From Ricordea florida (taxonomy: Eukaryota > Cnidaria > Anthozoa > Corallimorpharia > Ricordeidae), in NCBI GenBank assembly GCA_949710005.1, contig OX453285.1, forward strand, positions 7,753,632 through 7,817,631: a stretch of 64,000 bases of DNA. Reading direction: 5' to 3'. A program made the position numbers and the translations under genes. Shown here piece by piece: positions 31,143 to 42,872 of this stretch (position 1 is the stretch's first letter; each line of letters opens with the position of its first letter). A model generated the notes under the pieces. It had not been told where the DNA came from. It searched no databases and worked only from the letters and a program-made list of their open reading frames with translations.

Positions 31143-33823
31143 TAGTATATATGTATATATATATATATATATCTATATTTTAAAGGTGTCCGTTCGCAGG
31201 CCAGGTTACCTGGCAATAGTAACGCACTTGAGAACTGCTGAATTTCCGCCATTATTCGGTGATGCCTTTTTGAAAGTAATGTAAATTTTGTGGAAATCGA
31301 TTTCACTCGTCCTGGAAGTACATCCCAGCAAGATGATCTCCGAGATATTCAAGAAATATTAGCACGAGATCGTCGCCGAGTAAGTTCGAATACCGTGAAA
31401 ATCAACACGGGGAAAGCACGACTCAAAGCCGGGATAGAGAAACGACAGCAGGGAGAATAACAACAGCCAAGACAACAACTGCTCGCTCCAGAAAAAGGCA
31501 AACGAAACAGCAGGGAAAAGGACTAGGAATTCAATCAAGTTAGTTTTGAATTTGAATGTGTTATTGATAGAAATACAGGACATGAGTGAACGATTACATA
31601 ACGAAATATATTGGCGTAGTACATTTAGCAAAACGACTTAGAAGGGACACCGAGTAAGAACGACTTCAACGATTGGAGGTATCTCTGGAAAATAATTCTA
31701 TTAGTCTAAAAACGGAATCGGAAGACGACCAACAGATTACAAGAGAATGGAAATAGGTATTTTTCATAATAAAACGATAGCGTTTCCAGTTTGAAGTAAT
31801 TCCCAACACAGAGAGTTGCAGTTGTTATAGCAATCATTTATAACGATGTCATCTGATATCATTGCAACAGTGAAAATATTGTAAATTTTCTTGATCTAGC
31901 AGTTCTGTTAAACATTTTCAACAGAATATATACCCTGTGTCACTATAAAGTACTGGTTCTGCAATATTATCAGTGATCAATGCGATCATTTCAAAATAAA
32001 GCAAATGTGATTACTGAATTCTGAGTAGTATTTCTCTTTGCTATATATATATATGTATGTATTCTCTGATTGAAAGGTTTCAATAATATTGCGTAGAGAC
32101 AACAAGTTTCATAGCCTTTTCACAATGGGTCAGTTTTACCTTAGAGTGCAATGACCCCCCCCTCCCCTGATAATATTGCTATCTAGAACCTCTGCCCTTT
32201 TTTCACAAATGAAATGTTCATTCAAGCCTTAATTTGAAAAGTTATACATAACATATTAACTTTGTTACTTTCTGCTGTTTACTTTATTTTTATGATCATC
32301 ATGTCAAATATCAATATTTCATAACAACCACAACATACAGTTAACCTTTTACACTGGAAAAACTTTATAAAGAAGAAAATAAATTTTGTAATGCCAAAAT
32401 GTTTATGATCTTTCTCATATATTCATTGCAAGTGTGCTGTATGTAGTAACAATTAAGTGTTTCAAGTTTCCTAAATGCCCTATGCTTTCAATAATTTTCC
32501 ACACAAAATTTATAGACAAATGACTGCACTAGATTCTAAGCCTTAAAGAAGAAATGGTATTGTTTGGTGCTGTTTTGATTACTACCACCTCTTATGGAAA
32601 GCCTATTAAGAAGATTTTTGTATTGCTTGTAGTAGTAGAGTAACAATACCTTTGCTAAGATTAGGACATGCATCCCACCCCATAAAAATATATTATGTTA
32701 ACGTAAAAACTATAACAATAATAATAATATCAATACCAGTAATAATAATAGTAATGATAATAATAATGATAATAATATAATGATAGTGCTTCTCGTTACT
32801 ATATGTCATTGGTTGCAAGTTCAATACCTTTGCCTGCCATGACTTTTTTGATGAAATACCATGCGTATATTAAATCTTTCTTCTGCAGTTTTTATTATAG
32901 AAATTTTCATGTATTCAAAATAATATACTATTCTCTGGTTGGTTATGGATATTTTGCCTGTTTCTGTAACAGCACAATTAAACTTTCATGTGGTATACAC
33001 TTTTGACTGATTGATGTTGATTTAACATTATTTTTTACAGGACTATGTAGTGCAGCAATCTTTATCAACATATTAAGATTTCAATAACTCTTTCTTACAT
33101 GTATTGTTTTTATGAGATGACCTAAAAATAGCACGACCACATACTATACAGTCGGCACTCACTATTACCAAACCTTTATTTAAAGTTTTTGTAGAATCCA
33201 ATTGTTTTACCCACAATTTTTATTTTATGTAATGACATTGTATCTCACACTTCTGTTGATATAATAACAAAAAACATAAATAAAAAATAATTGGAGCATT
33301 CAACTCATCCTCGGTGTAAGAACATATTGTGTTTAAAAGTGATGTACAACAAAGAAGACAAAGCAGTAGACTCAGACTAAGAAAATAAAACTAAAAAAAA
33401 AAAAACACAGGTTCTTACACCGTGGTAAACACAAGCATTCATATCAACTCTTCAAAATTTCACCTGCAAAAGATTTACAATCATTTTCAATTTGTGTTAA
33501 GTGAATATTATTGTGATACCTCATCGACTCTGTATTCCCTGTCAAGAGAATCAATAATAATTTTACTTCTATTCCCTCTGGTGCACTCTCAGTGGCAGTG
33601 AAAGAGCTAAATAAAGGTCAATTTTTAAGCACTCTGTTGTGCAGTATACTGATCATGTAATTTGCACCAGGTGTCACTAATTGTGTACCAAACACAGCGT
33701 AACAAATAAAATAATGGGGATTACCCTAACATGAAAAATATCAAATAAAAAATAAAATATAAAAGCATTGTGACTTCTTCAAAAACTAGCTTCGCGAGGT
33801 TTTTGCGGGAGTCGTATTTCTAG
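31143..33823 (+). repeat. Repeat A, copy 3
   Basis: It lacks the first ~90 bp of copy 2 and starts in the TA microsatellite, just after a second short copy of the A right-end sequence (31106-31142). It ends at 33823 with the same CTTCGCGAGGTTTTTGCGGG..TTTCTAGT, after which the SINE-B sequence resumes. A roughly 200-bp block of copy 2 (about 30260-30470) is replaced by a different ~50-bp AT-rich stretch. Confidence 0.75.
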
Positions 33824-33955
33824 TTTACCCATTTTCTTGTGTTTCAACTTCCCACCGACGCAGCACCAGTTTCTTTAGAAACTATCCCCACAATACTCCT
33901 GCTCGGAAGTCCGATACACTAACCACTACACTAATGTGCCTTCACAATCTTAAAA
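33824..33955 (-). repeat. SINE-B, 5' half with tRNA-like head (split copy)
   Basis: On - it begins with a tRNA-like head (GCACATTAGTGTAGTGGTTAG, CGGACTTCCGAGC), then GATAGTTTCTAAAGAAACTGG and TGCTGCGTCGGTGGG. It runs to the right border of repeat A. The other half is at 18749-18848. Confidence 0.7.
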
Positions 33956-35814
33956 ATACAATGCACAAAACACGAGACTTACCCTATTTGTCCCGTTATT
34001 TTTGATGGAGCTTGCCTGCTAAAGCAACTCTTTTTGTAGGGAATCTCTCTCATAACAAACACAAAATTAGCAAGTTCGCATCTTGCGGGAAACTCACAGG
34101 AGGCCAAAACATTATATTTCTAAGGTCAAGCCCTTATACTTGTACTGGACACTGTGGTCCTCCCTACTGTTGATTAGGTACATGCTCCGACACGTAACGC
34201 TGTAACCCATCTGAAAAGCCAGAACCCTAAAAATGGGTCTGTTAGAGTGAAACATTATCGCAAGAAATTTTCCAGACCTTTTTTCCTGACAAACAGTACC
34301 GTTTAATAATGACGACTTCCAAAACACGAGCTACATTCCGAGAGAGAGAGAGAGAGTCGAAAATATAAAGGTGAAACTTAATCCTCATTGAGGGCATTTC
34401 CTAAATGTCAATCAAGATTCCGATAGCGAGACCGTTCACGTAGAAATGCAGTCCTAATCTAACAGGGTCCATTCTTTTTCCCCTCGGCCTTCTTGATTGC
34501 CTAAATTGCTCATTGCTCACTGAGAGGTCACGCTTTCCTGAGGACATTGCTAGACCATTCGCAACAGAGCTAACAGAATGATTCAAAGTGGATGAAACAG
34601 TAATTCGATACATTAGTGGCTTGGAAGAGACGAAGTTCCGATTTGATGATAATAAGGAAACGTATTTCCTGTGCAGTACTTCTGCTATGTCTGCTGTTGT
34701 AAAATGGTGCCTCAAAAGTACTTTTTGCCACAATTGCTACTCATCTCGGAATCTGATTGGCTAATTTGCCGTTGTCGATGAGAGTCTAGACAACGTTGCT
34801 CGCGTAAATGTGTCACGCAATGCAATAGCCAATCACAAACGCGAGAAAGTTATAGACAACGCCTGCTCTTTCTTTGTGTCACGACCTTGGTCACGCTCTG
34901 AGACAAACATTTTCTTTCACGTTGATATTGTGGTAAAAAACAAATCGAATGTCATTCGATTTGTTAAATTCATCGATGATGAAAACAGATCAAACCTTCG
35001 GAAGTTTCTGACATATAAACAACCAGTCATTCCCACGAGAAAATGAAGAAAACACAAAAAATAGCGAATAAAAGTGTTTTTATCTGACTGAATGCCATAA
35101 GAGCCTGTGGAAATTATGGATCACTATTATTCAACTTTACATCGTGCATAAGCGAGCGTACCACGAAATATTACAGTTTGTGCCTAGTGGTGACTAATTT
35201 CATACTTTTCGATTTACAATTTGCAAAGCAAACGTTACAAGATTAATTTTCTAGCTAATGGGCTAATATACTCGATACACCCGACCAGAGACGATTCTAC
35301 TGTGGAGCAAGACGATTCGACAACAGAAAGGCGATTCGCGGAATCTTGCAGAAATATTGTTAAGAACGAGGCAGGGTCATGTTATCATTGCTTCATATTT
35401 GTAATCTTCATCTTTCGTGGAACAGACACGCTAGTGCTTGCAAACTTTGTTTCCCTAATCAACTTAAGGTAGTCGAATCTTCATGGCCTTTAGTCGATTC
35501 GAATGGGGTGGGCTGTATTCAAGTTGGACATGTGTAGCTACTGGAATGGCGCCAAACGTTTCTAGGAGCTTAAGTTGTAAGTGTTTCTTGGTGCTTCGGA
35601 TATATCGCTGATTTTATCAGTTTTATGCTTGTTTTGCTCAGTTTTTGTTTGACATTTTTGGGTGTAGCATCACTCACAGCAACAAATAAACGATTTAAGA
35701 GCTCGGATCTACGCCATGTGAAGTTAAAAATTACACAAGTGTCCTTAGTACAAGAAGTTGGTCTTTTTGAGCGCGTGACCAAATTTGCAACTTTGCAACC
35801 AACTAAAACTTCAT
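33956..35814. other. Intergenic, no gene supported
   Basis: Frames of 70-110 codons on - at 34112-34327 and 34401-34733 show no motif or codon bias that I trust. A GA microsatellite lies at 34341-34355. 34740-34870 contains CAATAGCCAATCACAAACGCG, a CCAAT-containing repeat motif seen near other MITEs. Confidence 0.3.
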
Positions 35815-36129
35815 CTACCGCAATACTTCACTATAAATAGAATATTTCTTTTGGTGGAATTTATCAGGTGCTGTGGCTTTTTTCAGGATGTTATGGTCGC
35901 ACGTTTGAGTGGTCATATCGTAATTGAGGCTCATACAGCGAGAGTCATCCAGACACGTGCTAAGGCATGCTGGGTAGCCTTCTACTTTCTTTGTGCTGTA
36001 GGCCAATTCCTCCAGGGCGAAATGCATCTCAGATGACGTTCGTTCGCACTGCTGTTTGGCAGATATGGATCTGAGCAAGACCACGCAGGCAATTGTCACA
36101 ACAGCAGAAAGGGATAAGGAACGTTTCAT
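35815..36129 (-). CDS. Secreted PAN/apple-like domain protein (probably partial)
   Basis: ATG at 36129 opens 104 codons to a TAG at 35815-35817. Residues 1-24 form a clear signal peptide (MKRSLSLSAVVTIACVVLLR, then SISA). Four Cys follow in a PAN-like spacing: QQCERTSS, PACLSTCLDDSRCMSLNYD, then TQTCDHN. PAN/apple domains bind proteins or sugars outside the cell, and in cnidarians they usually head larger secreted or membrane proteins. A donor-like GTAGAT overlaps the stop region, so further exons on - are possible, but I could not find them. The start is well supported by the signal peptide. Confidence 0.6.
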   Translation of the reverse strand: MKRSLSLSAVVTIACVVLLRSISAKQQCERTSSEMHFALEELAYSTKKVEGYPACLSTCLDDSRCMSLNYDMTTQTCDHNILKKATAPDKFHQKKYSIYSEVLR

Positions 36130-36424
36130 TTCAACCTAAAATATAGAATAAATTGATTTTGGTAAATTACCCAGTTTTAACTTTTAAATATATTCTGACT
36201 TAAACACTCAGATCGACATACTAAAAACGTATGCTTTAGAGAGCAGTTAATTTGTACTATGGCACCGCTTCATTTATCATAACGTGCAGCTTCAACTGTC
36301 CAACTTTGGTCAGTTGAACTTTGCTTGTACTTAAACCGTTCCTATGAGCTATTTGAAAATTGACCGTGGTTCTGCTTGTTTTCGTTATTTTCACTTTTTC
36401 CTTTGGAACGTAAACATTTTCTGA

Positions 36425-36790
36425 AAAGCTACTGAACAGCACTATACCGTGGAACTGTTTATTAAACTATACAGTGTGGTTCTAACCTTTCATCTGTGGA
36501 TCAAACCATGCAGTGTAACCATTCTTTGTAAAGCTACTGAACAGTACTGTACTGTGGTACTGTTTGTTTTACTATACAGTGTGGTTCTAACTTTTTTCAT
36601 CTGTGGATTAAATCATGCAGTGTGACCATTCTTTGTAAAGCTACTGAACAGTACTGTACTGTGGTACTGTTTGTTTTACTATACAGTGTGGTTCTAACTT
36701 TTTTCATCTGTGGATTAAATCATGCAGTGTGACCATTCTTTGTAAAGCTACTGAACAGTACTGTACTGTGGTACTGTTTAGTTTTCTTTA
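36425..36790 (+). repeat. ~105-bp minisatellite, second locus
   Basis: About three and a half units match the arrays at 12371-13815 (AAGCTACTGAACAGTACTG, ACTATACAGTGTGGTTCTA). Two adjacent units are nearly identical, which points to recent unequal exchange at this locus. Confidence 0.8.
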
Positions 36791-37174
36791 CAGAGTGATC
36801 CTTGCATGGGTACTCAGATTTCTCCTGTTATAATTGATTTAAAACCAGGAAGGTATTTAAGATATAGACAGCGTAAGCGTTTTCAGGGGATTAGACATCA
36901 TTTCTTAGTTTCACTTTTACTGTCCGAACCTCTAAAATGAACCTTGCGCGGCATTCGTAAATAATTAACTCTTAGTTGACACGTATTGATATAATGCAGA
37001 TAACCTCGCAAGGACTCCTGGGCAGCCTTAATTTTCGCACAAATGGAGTCAAATAAATTTGTATCCCTTGTTTTTTAAAAGGTTCTACCGCGGTCACAGT
37101 AGATACCTTTCTCACGGACCATCTAATTTGCGCTTGATCAATACTTTTTGGCTAAACGATCACCCTATGAAGCA

Positions 37175-37474
37175 ATTAAGTAATGGTCCGCGTAAGAACT
37201 AGGCAAAAGAACAATAGGCTAGTGCAATAGCTCTAACTTTTGATTGGCGCATAGAACAATGCTAATATTTGACCGTGATGTAGACAGGAGGGACCAGGGG
37301 AAAACTAAGGAGAAAAATGTTGTTTATGTCGGGTTTTTCATTGTTTTTTCGGCGATTTTTGGTCGTCCACCAATCAGATTCGTCGATTTAATTGATATTA
37401 ACAATTAGGAGTTCACACTTTTTAATCGATTTTGCGTTTGACCTGCCTAGTTCTTACGCGGACCATTACTTAAG
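37175..37474. mobile_element. MITE with GTAATGGTCCGCG ends
   Basis: AAGTAATGGTCCGCGTAAG and TTACGCGGACCATTACTT are exact complements 300 bp apart. The flanks read TTA/TAA, so a TA or TAA duplication is possible but cannot be separated from the palindromic ends. Confidence 0.7.
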
Positions 37475-37479
37475 ACTTT

Positions 37480-38985
37480 GCCCAGCACCTGCTATGATAT
37501 TTTATAAAACGGTTTCCTTTTAACACTGCATATGGTTAAAATGTCGCAGCCGGAGTTGAAGAAATGCTTCGTGTTTCATTCTGTCGCAAATTAAAGATGT
37601 TAATTGTCGAATTTAATTGGACTACACGCAAGATTCGTTATGAGATTGTGGCATAATGGCTCAATGACAGGTAGAAATGTTTCCAGCTAATTTCAGAGCA
37701 CTGTATTCTAGATTATTGCAACGAGTCTTAGAACAAATAAAACAAATAATTTTCAGTTTGTATGACCATTACACTTTGAAAAATAATACATCCATCCATT
37801 ATCATAACAATTTCTTGAATTGAATTTTGCTTAAATCTTCTTGCAAATTCTTGTAAAAAATTGTAGATTTTTGTCTTACAAACTGCGATAACTGTAATTT
37901 GAAACTTTCCTTTTGTATTGCTAATGTAGGTGCATAAATTTTTGTTTAAGTCTTGTGGTATCGTTTCATCGATTTTTTAACAGAAAATACTGTCAGACTG
38001 TAAAAGGTATGATAGAAAAAAGTTCAACGAAAACGGTGTAAAGACAGCACGAATTATTGTGCTTCAATGGACCGTAAAGTTGATAAGAAGGGTTCCTAAA
38101 TCAATCGATGGAGCTAATCGATATAACAAGACCTTTTCAGAGATAAGAAACACAGTAAAATTTGCGCTAGGCCCTGAAAAAAGGAAACTCTTAAATTATG
38201 CTTACCATATCGCAAAATGTTCAGTCAAGAGGGGAATAATAAATAGTTTAAACACCTTCGTTTCAGAGGTTGATATTCCGAACTAATTCATATCCTCAAC
38301 GACAGCTGCATCAAGTTGAACTCGAGCAATAATCTCCCGTAAAACAAGCTGATTGTTGATTGGTTCGCGTTTTGATAAATGTATTTCTTTTAGGTGTTTA
38401 ATTAGGTTGCTTGGTATGGGTTCCCATTGGGATAATCAGGGCTTTATATACCACTCCTTGTGAATATCACACCACTTCACGCGGACCAGTTCACCCGGGG
38501 CCGGTTTTTCCTTATCGCTGATTTCGCCGCCGTTTACACTAAATAACGTGTGACATGTTCTTGATATTTTCTCTGCCTTGTAACCTGTATTCAGCGTTTC
38601 CCAAATCCTTGTGAATAAACCTGATCGGCGGCTCCGTCCACTATTTGTTGTATTGCTTGTCTCCTCCACTTATAATAGAATTGTTTTCTATTCGGCTGAG
38701 CGAAGCCAAATAGAACAGAACTTGAAAACAAATCATAATGCTTAGAACATCAAAATGCTGCGTGTGAATTGATAAGCACCTTTAAGAAAATAGTGATAAA
38801 CATGTGCAACTTTAACAAGTGAAAGACAATCGCAGTGATGTATACAACTTAAAGAAGTATATTGTCGCAGAAGGGTTAAGTTTATTGGGGGGAGGGGTGT
38901 GTGGGGGGTGGGTCTCAAGGGTCCTGGGGCGTGCTCTCCTAAGAGATTTTCAACTCTGGATCCCTTAAAATAACATTTCCAGTCT
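37480..38985. other. Intergenic with two unassigned ORFs
   Basis: 38059-38286 (+, 75 codons) and 38436-38669 (-, 77 codons) are open. The second ends in ELVRVKWCDIHKEWYIKP and has an acceptor-like TATAAG before it, so it could be a terminal exon on -. I recognise neither. Confidence 0.25.
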
Positions 38986-38989
38986 TTTT

Positions 38990-39525
38990 GAGGCTCGAAC
39001 GGCTATTTTTCCAGCCTTTTCTTGGCTACTTACTGCATATAAAATAATGCAGGAATCAATATGTCAAAGGAAACACGAGTGATTGAGTGAGTGAAGGAGC
39101 CAATCAGCGCGTGCCTAGTATTTAGCCAATCGATTTATTTTTAAACTCAAAAGAGAATATGTAAAAGTAATGAAATCGAGGAAAAGCGATAGGTATGGCA
39201 AAAAAGTCCGAATAAACTTAATTAATGCAGTAGCCACATGCATGCAATGCTTGCCTACTTTGATACCTGTTAGCGTGCGAACAGGCTCCCAGCGAGGGCG
39301 GGAAAAAAATCGGCGAGCGAAAGCGTATTTCCGTGAGCGAAGCGAGTGGGAGTCGGAGCACGAATCCCCTGTGCACTCCCTCGTCACTAGACCGCTCTCG
39401 GCTCGTCCCGCTCGCCCTAAACTACACTCGGCTAGCTCGCTCTAAAACCAACCGGGAGCCTGTTCGCAGGCAAGATACCTGTGCAATGCACTAACCAACT
39501 GAGCTATTAAGCTAACTGGAGCTAA
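38990..39525 (-). repeat. SINE with tRNA-like head, split by a MITE
   Basis: On - the head reads TTAATAGCTCAGTTGGTTAG and TGCATTGCACAGGTATC. It is then interrupted by 39270-39473 and continues into the body shared with 5740-6010 (CATGTGGCTACT.., TTTTTTGCCATACCTATCGC). Confidence 0.6.
39270..39473. mobile_element. hAT-like MITE, 8-bp duplication
   Basis: The ends TTAGCGTGCGAACAGGCTCCC and GGGAGCCTGTTCGCAGGCAA are inverted repeats. GATACCTG is duplicated exactly at both borders (39262-39269, 39474-39481). Eight bp is the hAT signature. It interrupts a SINE head, so it is younger than the SINE. Confidence 0.8.
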
Positions 39526-39633
39526 TCATTTTGACATTTGCAGGTCTTGTCTTTACAACCGCTAAAGTCGCCATGGTCTTACACTTCTTAAATCTTTGTT
39601 CCGCGGTTCACATGTGAAATTTTCACATATTTA

Positions 39634-39927
39634 GGGACGGACCATTAGAAAAGTGATGGGAGATGGGTGGGGAATTTTCAGCTTGCATGAATGTTTTTTT
39701 TCGCTCACTGCTTGTGCAGGAATTTTTTTTTCAGGTGAACCCCTCTGCACGAATTTTTTTTTACTACGTGTGAAAAAGTCACAATTGGACCTTCCTTCTG
39801 CATGAATTTTTTTTTTTACCTTCTTCTTTTCATGTATTTTTTTTCTTGGCATTTTCCCTTGCATGAATTTGTTTTTGTTTTCTTCCCCACCCCCCCCCCC
39901 CCCATCACTTTTCTAATGGTTCGTCCC
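39634..39927. mobile_element. MITE family H, copy 2 (TTA duplication)
   Basis: It has the same ends and T-rich interior as copy 1. TTA lies at 39631-39633 and 39928-39930. Confidence 0.85.
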
Positions 39928-40244
39928 TTATATTCATATGTGTAACTTAATCACCCACAAAAATTTTCGCAGCCCCTTTATAATGGAGTATCTTATCAAT
40001 TAACTTAGAGGCTGTAATACACAAAAAAAACATCATTAACACAATGTTTTTGTGAGTTATGGCATAAATGTAACTCCGAGGCTCATTTCGGTAAGGTGTT
40101 GTGCGGTGCCGGAGGACACAATTAACCTTAAATGTCAAGTCTGGTATTTTTTGAAAGACTGTCGCAGGTGTTTGTCGGAATTGCATTTATGTAATCGGAT
40201 AATTTTTTTTTTACTTTGCGTAATCGACCGCACACCATGTGATA

Positions 40245-40500
40245 TTTAACAATTAGACCCGTAGCCCTTGAGGGCTAAGGGTCTAATTGTTTTTAGTATT
40301 ACCCAACTAGTCGGACAGAAAAAGCAATACTAAAGTTAGCAAATGCAAGTTGAAGAAAGATTTATTTGGGAATGAAACAAAAGAAAGCGCCGCGAATTTC
40401 GCTACTCGAGGACTATTACTAATAGTCCTCCAGTAGCGTAGCCAATCAGATTGCGGCATTTGCATTGGTCCACTAGTTGGGTGATTAATAAGGTTTATTG
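40245..40500. repeat. AACAATTAG-type element fragment
   Basis: A short palindrome CAATTAGACCCGTAGCCC..GGGTCTAATTG (about 40249-40290) is followed by TAGTATTACCCAACTAGT. That faces ACTAGTTGGGTGATTAATA at 40471-40490 as an inverted end. CCAATCAGATTGCGGCATTTGC is the promoter-like block of the Crypton-like copies, here inverted. Confidence 0.5.
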
Positions 40501-40744
40501 TTATATTCCTAGACTTCCCTTCAATCAAATATGAACTGCCATTGTTTAATGCTTGGTCACGAGGCCTTGACTAATTCCAAGTGTATCCCGAACAATCCCG
40601 AACGGGATGCGATTCATATTATGGCCCGCTTGGGATAACCAGCACGTGATCGAGGCATGGTGGAAGACGGTGCTCCAGAAGGGACAAAACACTTCCATGA
40701 TTTTGCTTTCGTGAATGAGCTCAACAACACTAACATGGAGCTTA

Positions 40745-41035
40745 AGAATAATAAATAAAGAACACGACAGAGACATCCGCCTCGTTTGAACTCAAAACTA
40801 TGCCGTTTCAGAACACGCCAACGAAACCGGGCACATGCAAGCCGCTTCGGGAAGGAAGTTAAGTTTACTGATCGTGATAATCACTGGTACACGAGGAAGG
40901 TCAAAGAGGCAATTCACATAGGACTGCACCTCAATAACATCAAAAGGGACAACGGAATTGAAATTCCAGACGCGTGATTGCCGACGATCAAGAATATAGT
41001 GAATATATGGCATACATTGCTCTCCATAGCCATAC
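40745..41035 (+). pseudogene. Penelope-like/GIY-YIG retroelement C-terminal fragment
   Basis: Two frames together carry YAVSEHANETGH and then DRDNHWYTRKVKEAIHIG, KRDNGIEIPDA, a stop where Trp is usual, and LPTIK. This is the conserved end of GIY-YIG-bearing reverse transcriptases of the Penelope type, common in aquatic invertebrates. A frameshift near 40855 and the stop at 40975 kill it. The element is cut to its last ~100 codons. Confidence 0.6.
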
Positions 41036-41429
41036 ACGATGCTTACACCACGTACCTACCTCTGCACAACAGGCGTGATTTTTTTTGCGCATTAATTTCA
41101 GGCGAACAGAGGCAAAAACGAGGCGAGCGCGACTGCGTGTCGCGCGCGAGGATAGGAGCAGAAGTAGTGTGGCCCATATAGGACATCAACAACAATTTTT
41201 AGATTAAAAACTTTCACTCCATTTTTTGTTTTCCAAAATCTGCATTTTGTAATTTTCTAAGCATACAACGTGGATTTCTACCGCGAATATTCGACTTATA
41301 AACATGTCTTAATGTACAACGCTGATTTTTTCACAAAAATTCGAGTTGTTTAATTTCCAAATAATTTTGAAAATCTGAGGTGCAATCTGGTGCATTTCAG
41401 GCCCAAAAGGTTGCTTTTGTTATCACCGT

Positions 41430-42112
41430 AAGGCTTTTCGCGGATTATACAACATAAGACAGATCAGAAATTTCCTCACCGTTCAATCGACTAAGACGCT
41501 AGTCCACGCCTTTGTATCCTCACACCTTGATTGCTGTAATGCACTTCTCTTCGGTCTACCTAAATATCAACTCGACCGTCTACAGAAAGTTCAGAATGCT
41601 GCGGCTAGAGTGATTTTTCAGATTTCGAAATTTGATCATATCACACCCGCACTTATCGATCTACATTGGCTCCCAGTAACGTTCTTAGTTCAGTTTAAAT
41701 TACTCCTCCTTGTTTACATGTCATTACGCATCCAAAGTCCTCCCTACATTAAAGATCTTTTGTCCCTGAAACCAGCTACTAAATACGCTCTTCGCTCGTC
41801 TGCACAATCTCTACTGTTCGTTCCAAAAGCCAACTGCTCTTCACTTGGGGATCGGGCCTTTGGTCATGCTGCACCTGTTTTATGGAACTCGCTGCCATTA
41901 ACTATAAGAACAAGTAGTAGCCTCGCCATTTTTAAAAAGCAACTTAAAACATTTTTATTTAGGAAAGCTTTTAGTTTGTTTCAATAGTTCTTACGTTTAT
42001 TGCCTGTGAGTATTTTAATTAGTATAGAACCTTAACTTATGTAAAGTGCTTCTGAATATTATTTATAGTTTTAGCGTTATATGAATTCCTTATCATTATC
42101 ATTATCACTGTA
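41430..42112 (+). mobile_element. 5'-truncated LINE, 3' end (L2/CR1-like)
   Basis: The frame is open from about 41430 to TAG at 41985-41987. It carries SSHLDCCNALLFGLPK, LQKVQNAAARVIF, LHWLPV..FKLLLLVY and the final SLAIFKKQLKTFLFRKAF, the C-terminal part of L2-type reverse transcriptases. The 3' UTR has GTAAAGTGCTTCTGAATAT and GCGTTATATGAATTC, then TTATCATTATCATTATCA. That tail matches SINE family 1. The coding part shows no stop, so the truncation is probably fairly young. Confidence 0.8.
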
Positions 42113-42413
42113 TACTGGGTTAAAAGCGGCTGTGATTTTTTCCTTTTGATCTGTGACTAGGACTGTGCAACGTTTCTCATGGATTCATGGCAAACAGTTT
42201 CAAACGCGATGTGGCCAGAGAAAACGACCGGACAACAAATAGCAGGATCGGCGGGAAACCGCGAAATGGTTTCATTGGCTGGTTTCCGGCCCAATTTTTA
42301 TCTGTAATACTGGAAAAACGAAGAAAATTCCCAAGAACAAAGAAGTTCATCTTGAATTTTATATTACAGGCATTGCAATTTTAATTTGGGCTGAAATTTG
42401 AGTCCTTAACTTA

Positions 42414-42690
42414 GGGACGGACCATTAGAAAAGTGATTGGGGGGGGGGGTGGGTAATTTTCAGCTTGCACGAATTTTTCGCTCACTGCTTGTGCAGGAAT
42501 TTTTTTTTTCAGGTGAACCCCTCTGCAATAATTTTTTTAGTACGTGTGAAAAAGTCACAATTGGACCTTCCTTCTGCATGAATTTTTTTCTTTACCTTCT
42601 TTGCATGATTTTTTTTCTTGGCATTTTCCCTTGCATGAACTTTTTTTTGTTTTTTTCCCCACCCCCATCACTTTTCTAATGGTCCGTCCC
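42414..42690. mobile_element. MITE family H, copy 3 (TTA duplication)
   Basis: It has the same ends and interior as the other copies. TTA lies at 42411-42413 and 42691-42693. Confidence 0.85.
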
Positions 42691-42799
42691 TTACCACATC
42701 AACTCATACTTGGCACCTTGTAAAAGCAAAAAGAACCCGGCACTAACGCTCGAAGTAGCCGGTGATTTGTGTCGGGCGCCGGCTGCTTTTAAAAACCCT

Positions 42800-42872
42800 G
42801 TAATACGTTGAAATTTTACTTTTGAGCAAGAGTGAGTACAATAAAGATTGATTGATTGTTGTTATGTACCCT
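42800..42872 (+). repeat. LINE 3' tail fragment with ATTG repeats
   Basis: ACTTTTGAGCAAGAGTGAG, then ACAATAAAGATTGATTGATTG, is typical of a non-LTR 3' end with a tandem tetranucleotide tail. No coding part remains. Confidence 0.4.

Noticed and set aside
18849-33823. LTR retrotransposon with repeat A as long terminal repeats
   Set aside because: No TG..CA ends, primer-binding site, polypurine tract, gag, protease or integrase were seen between copies.
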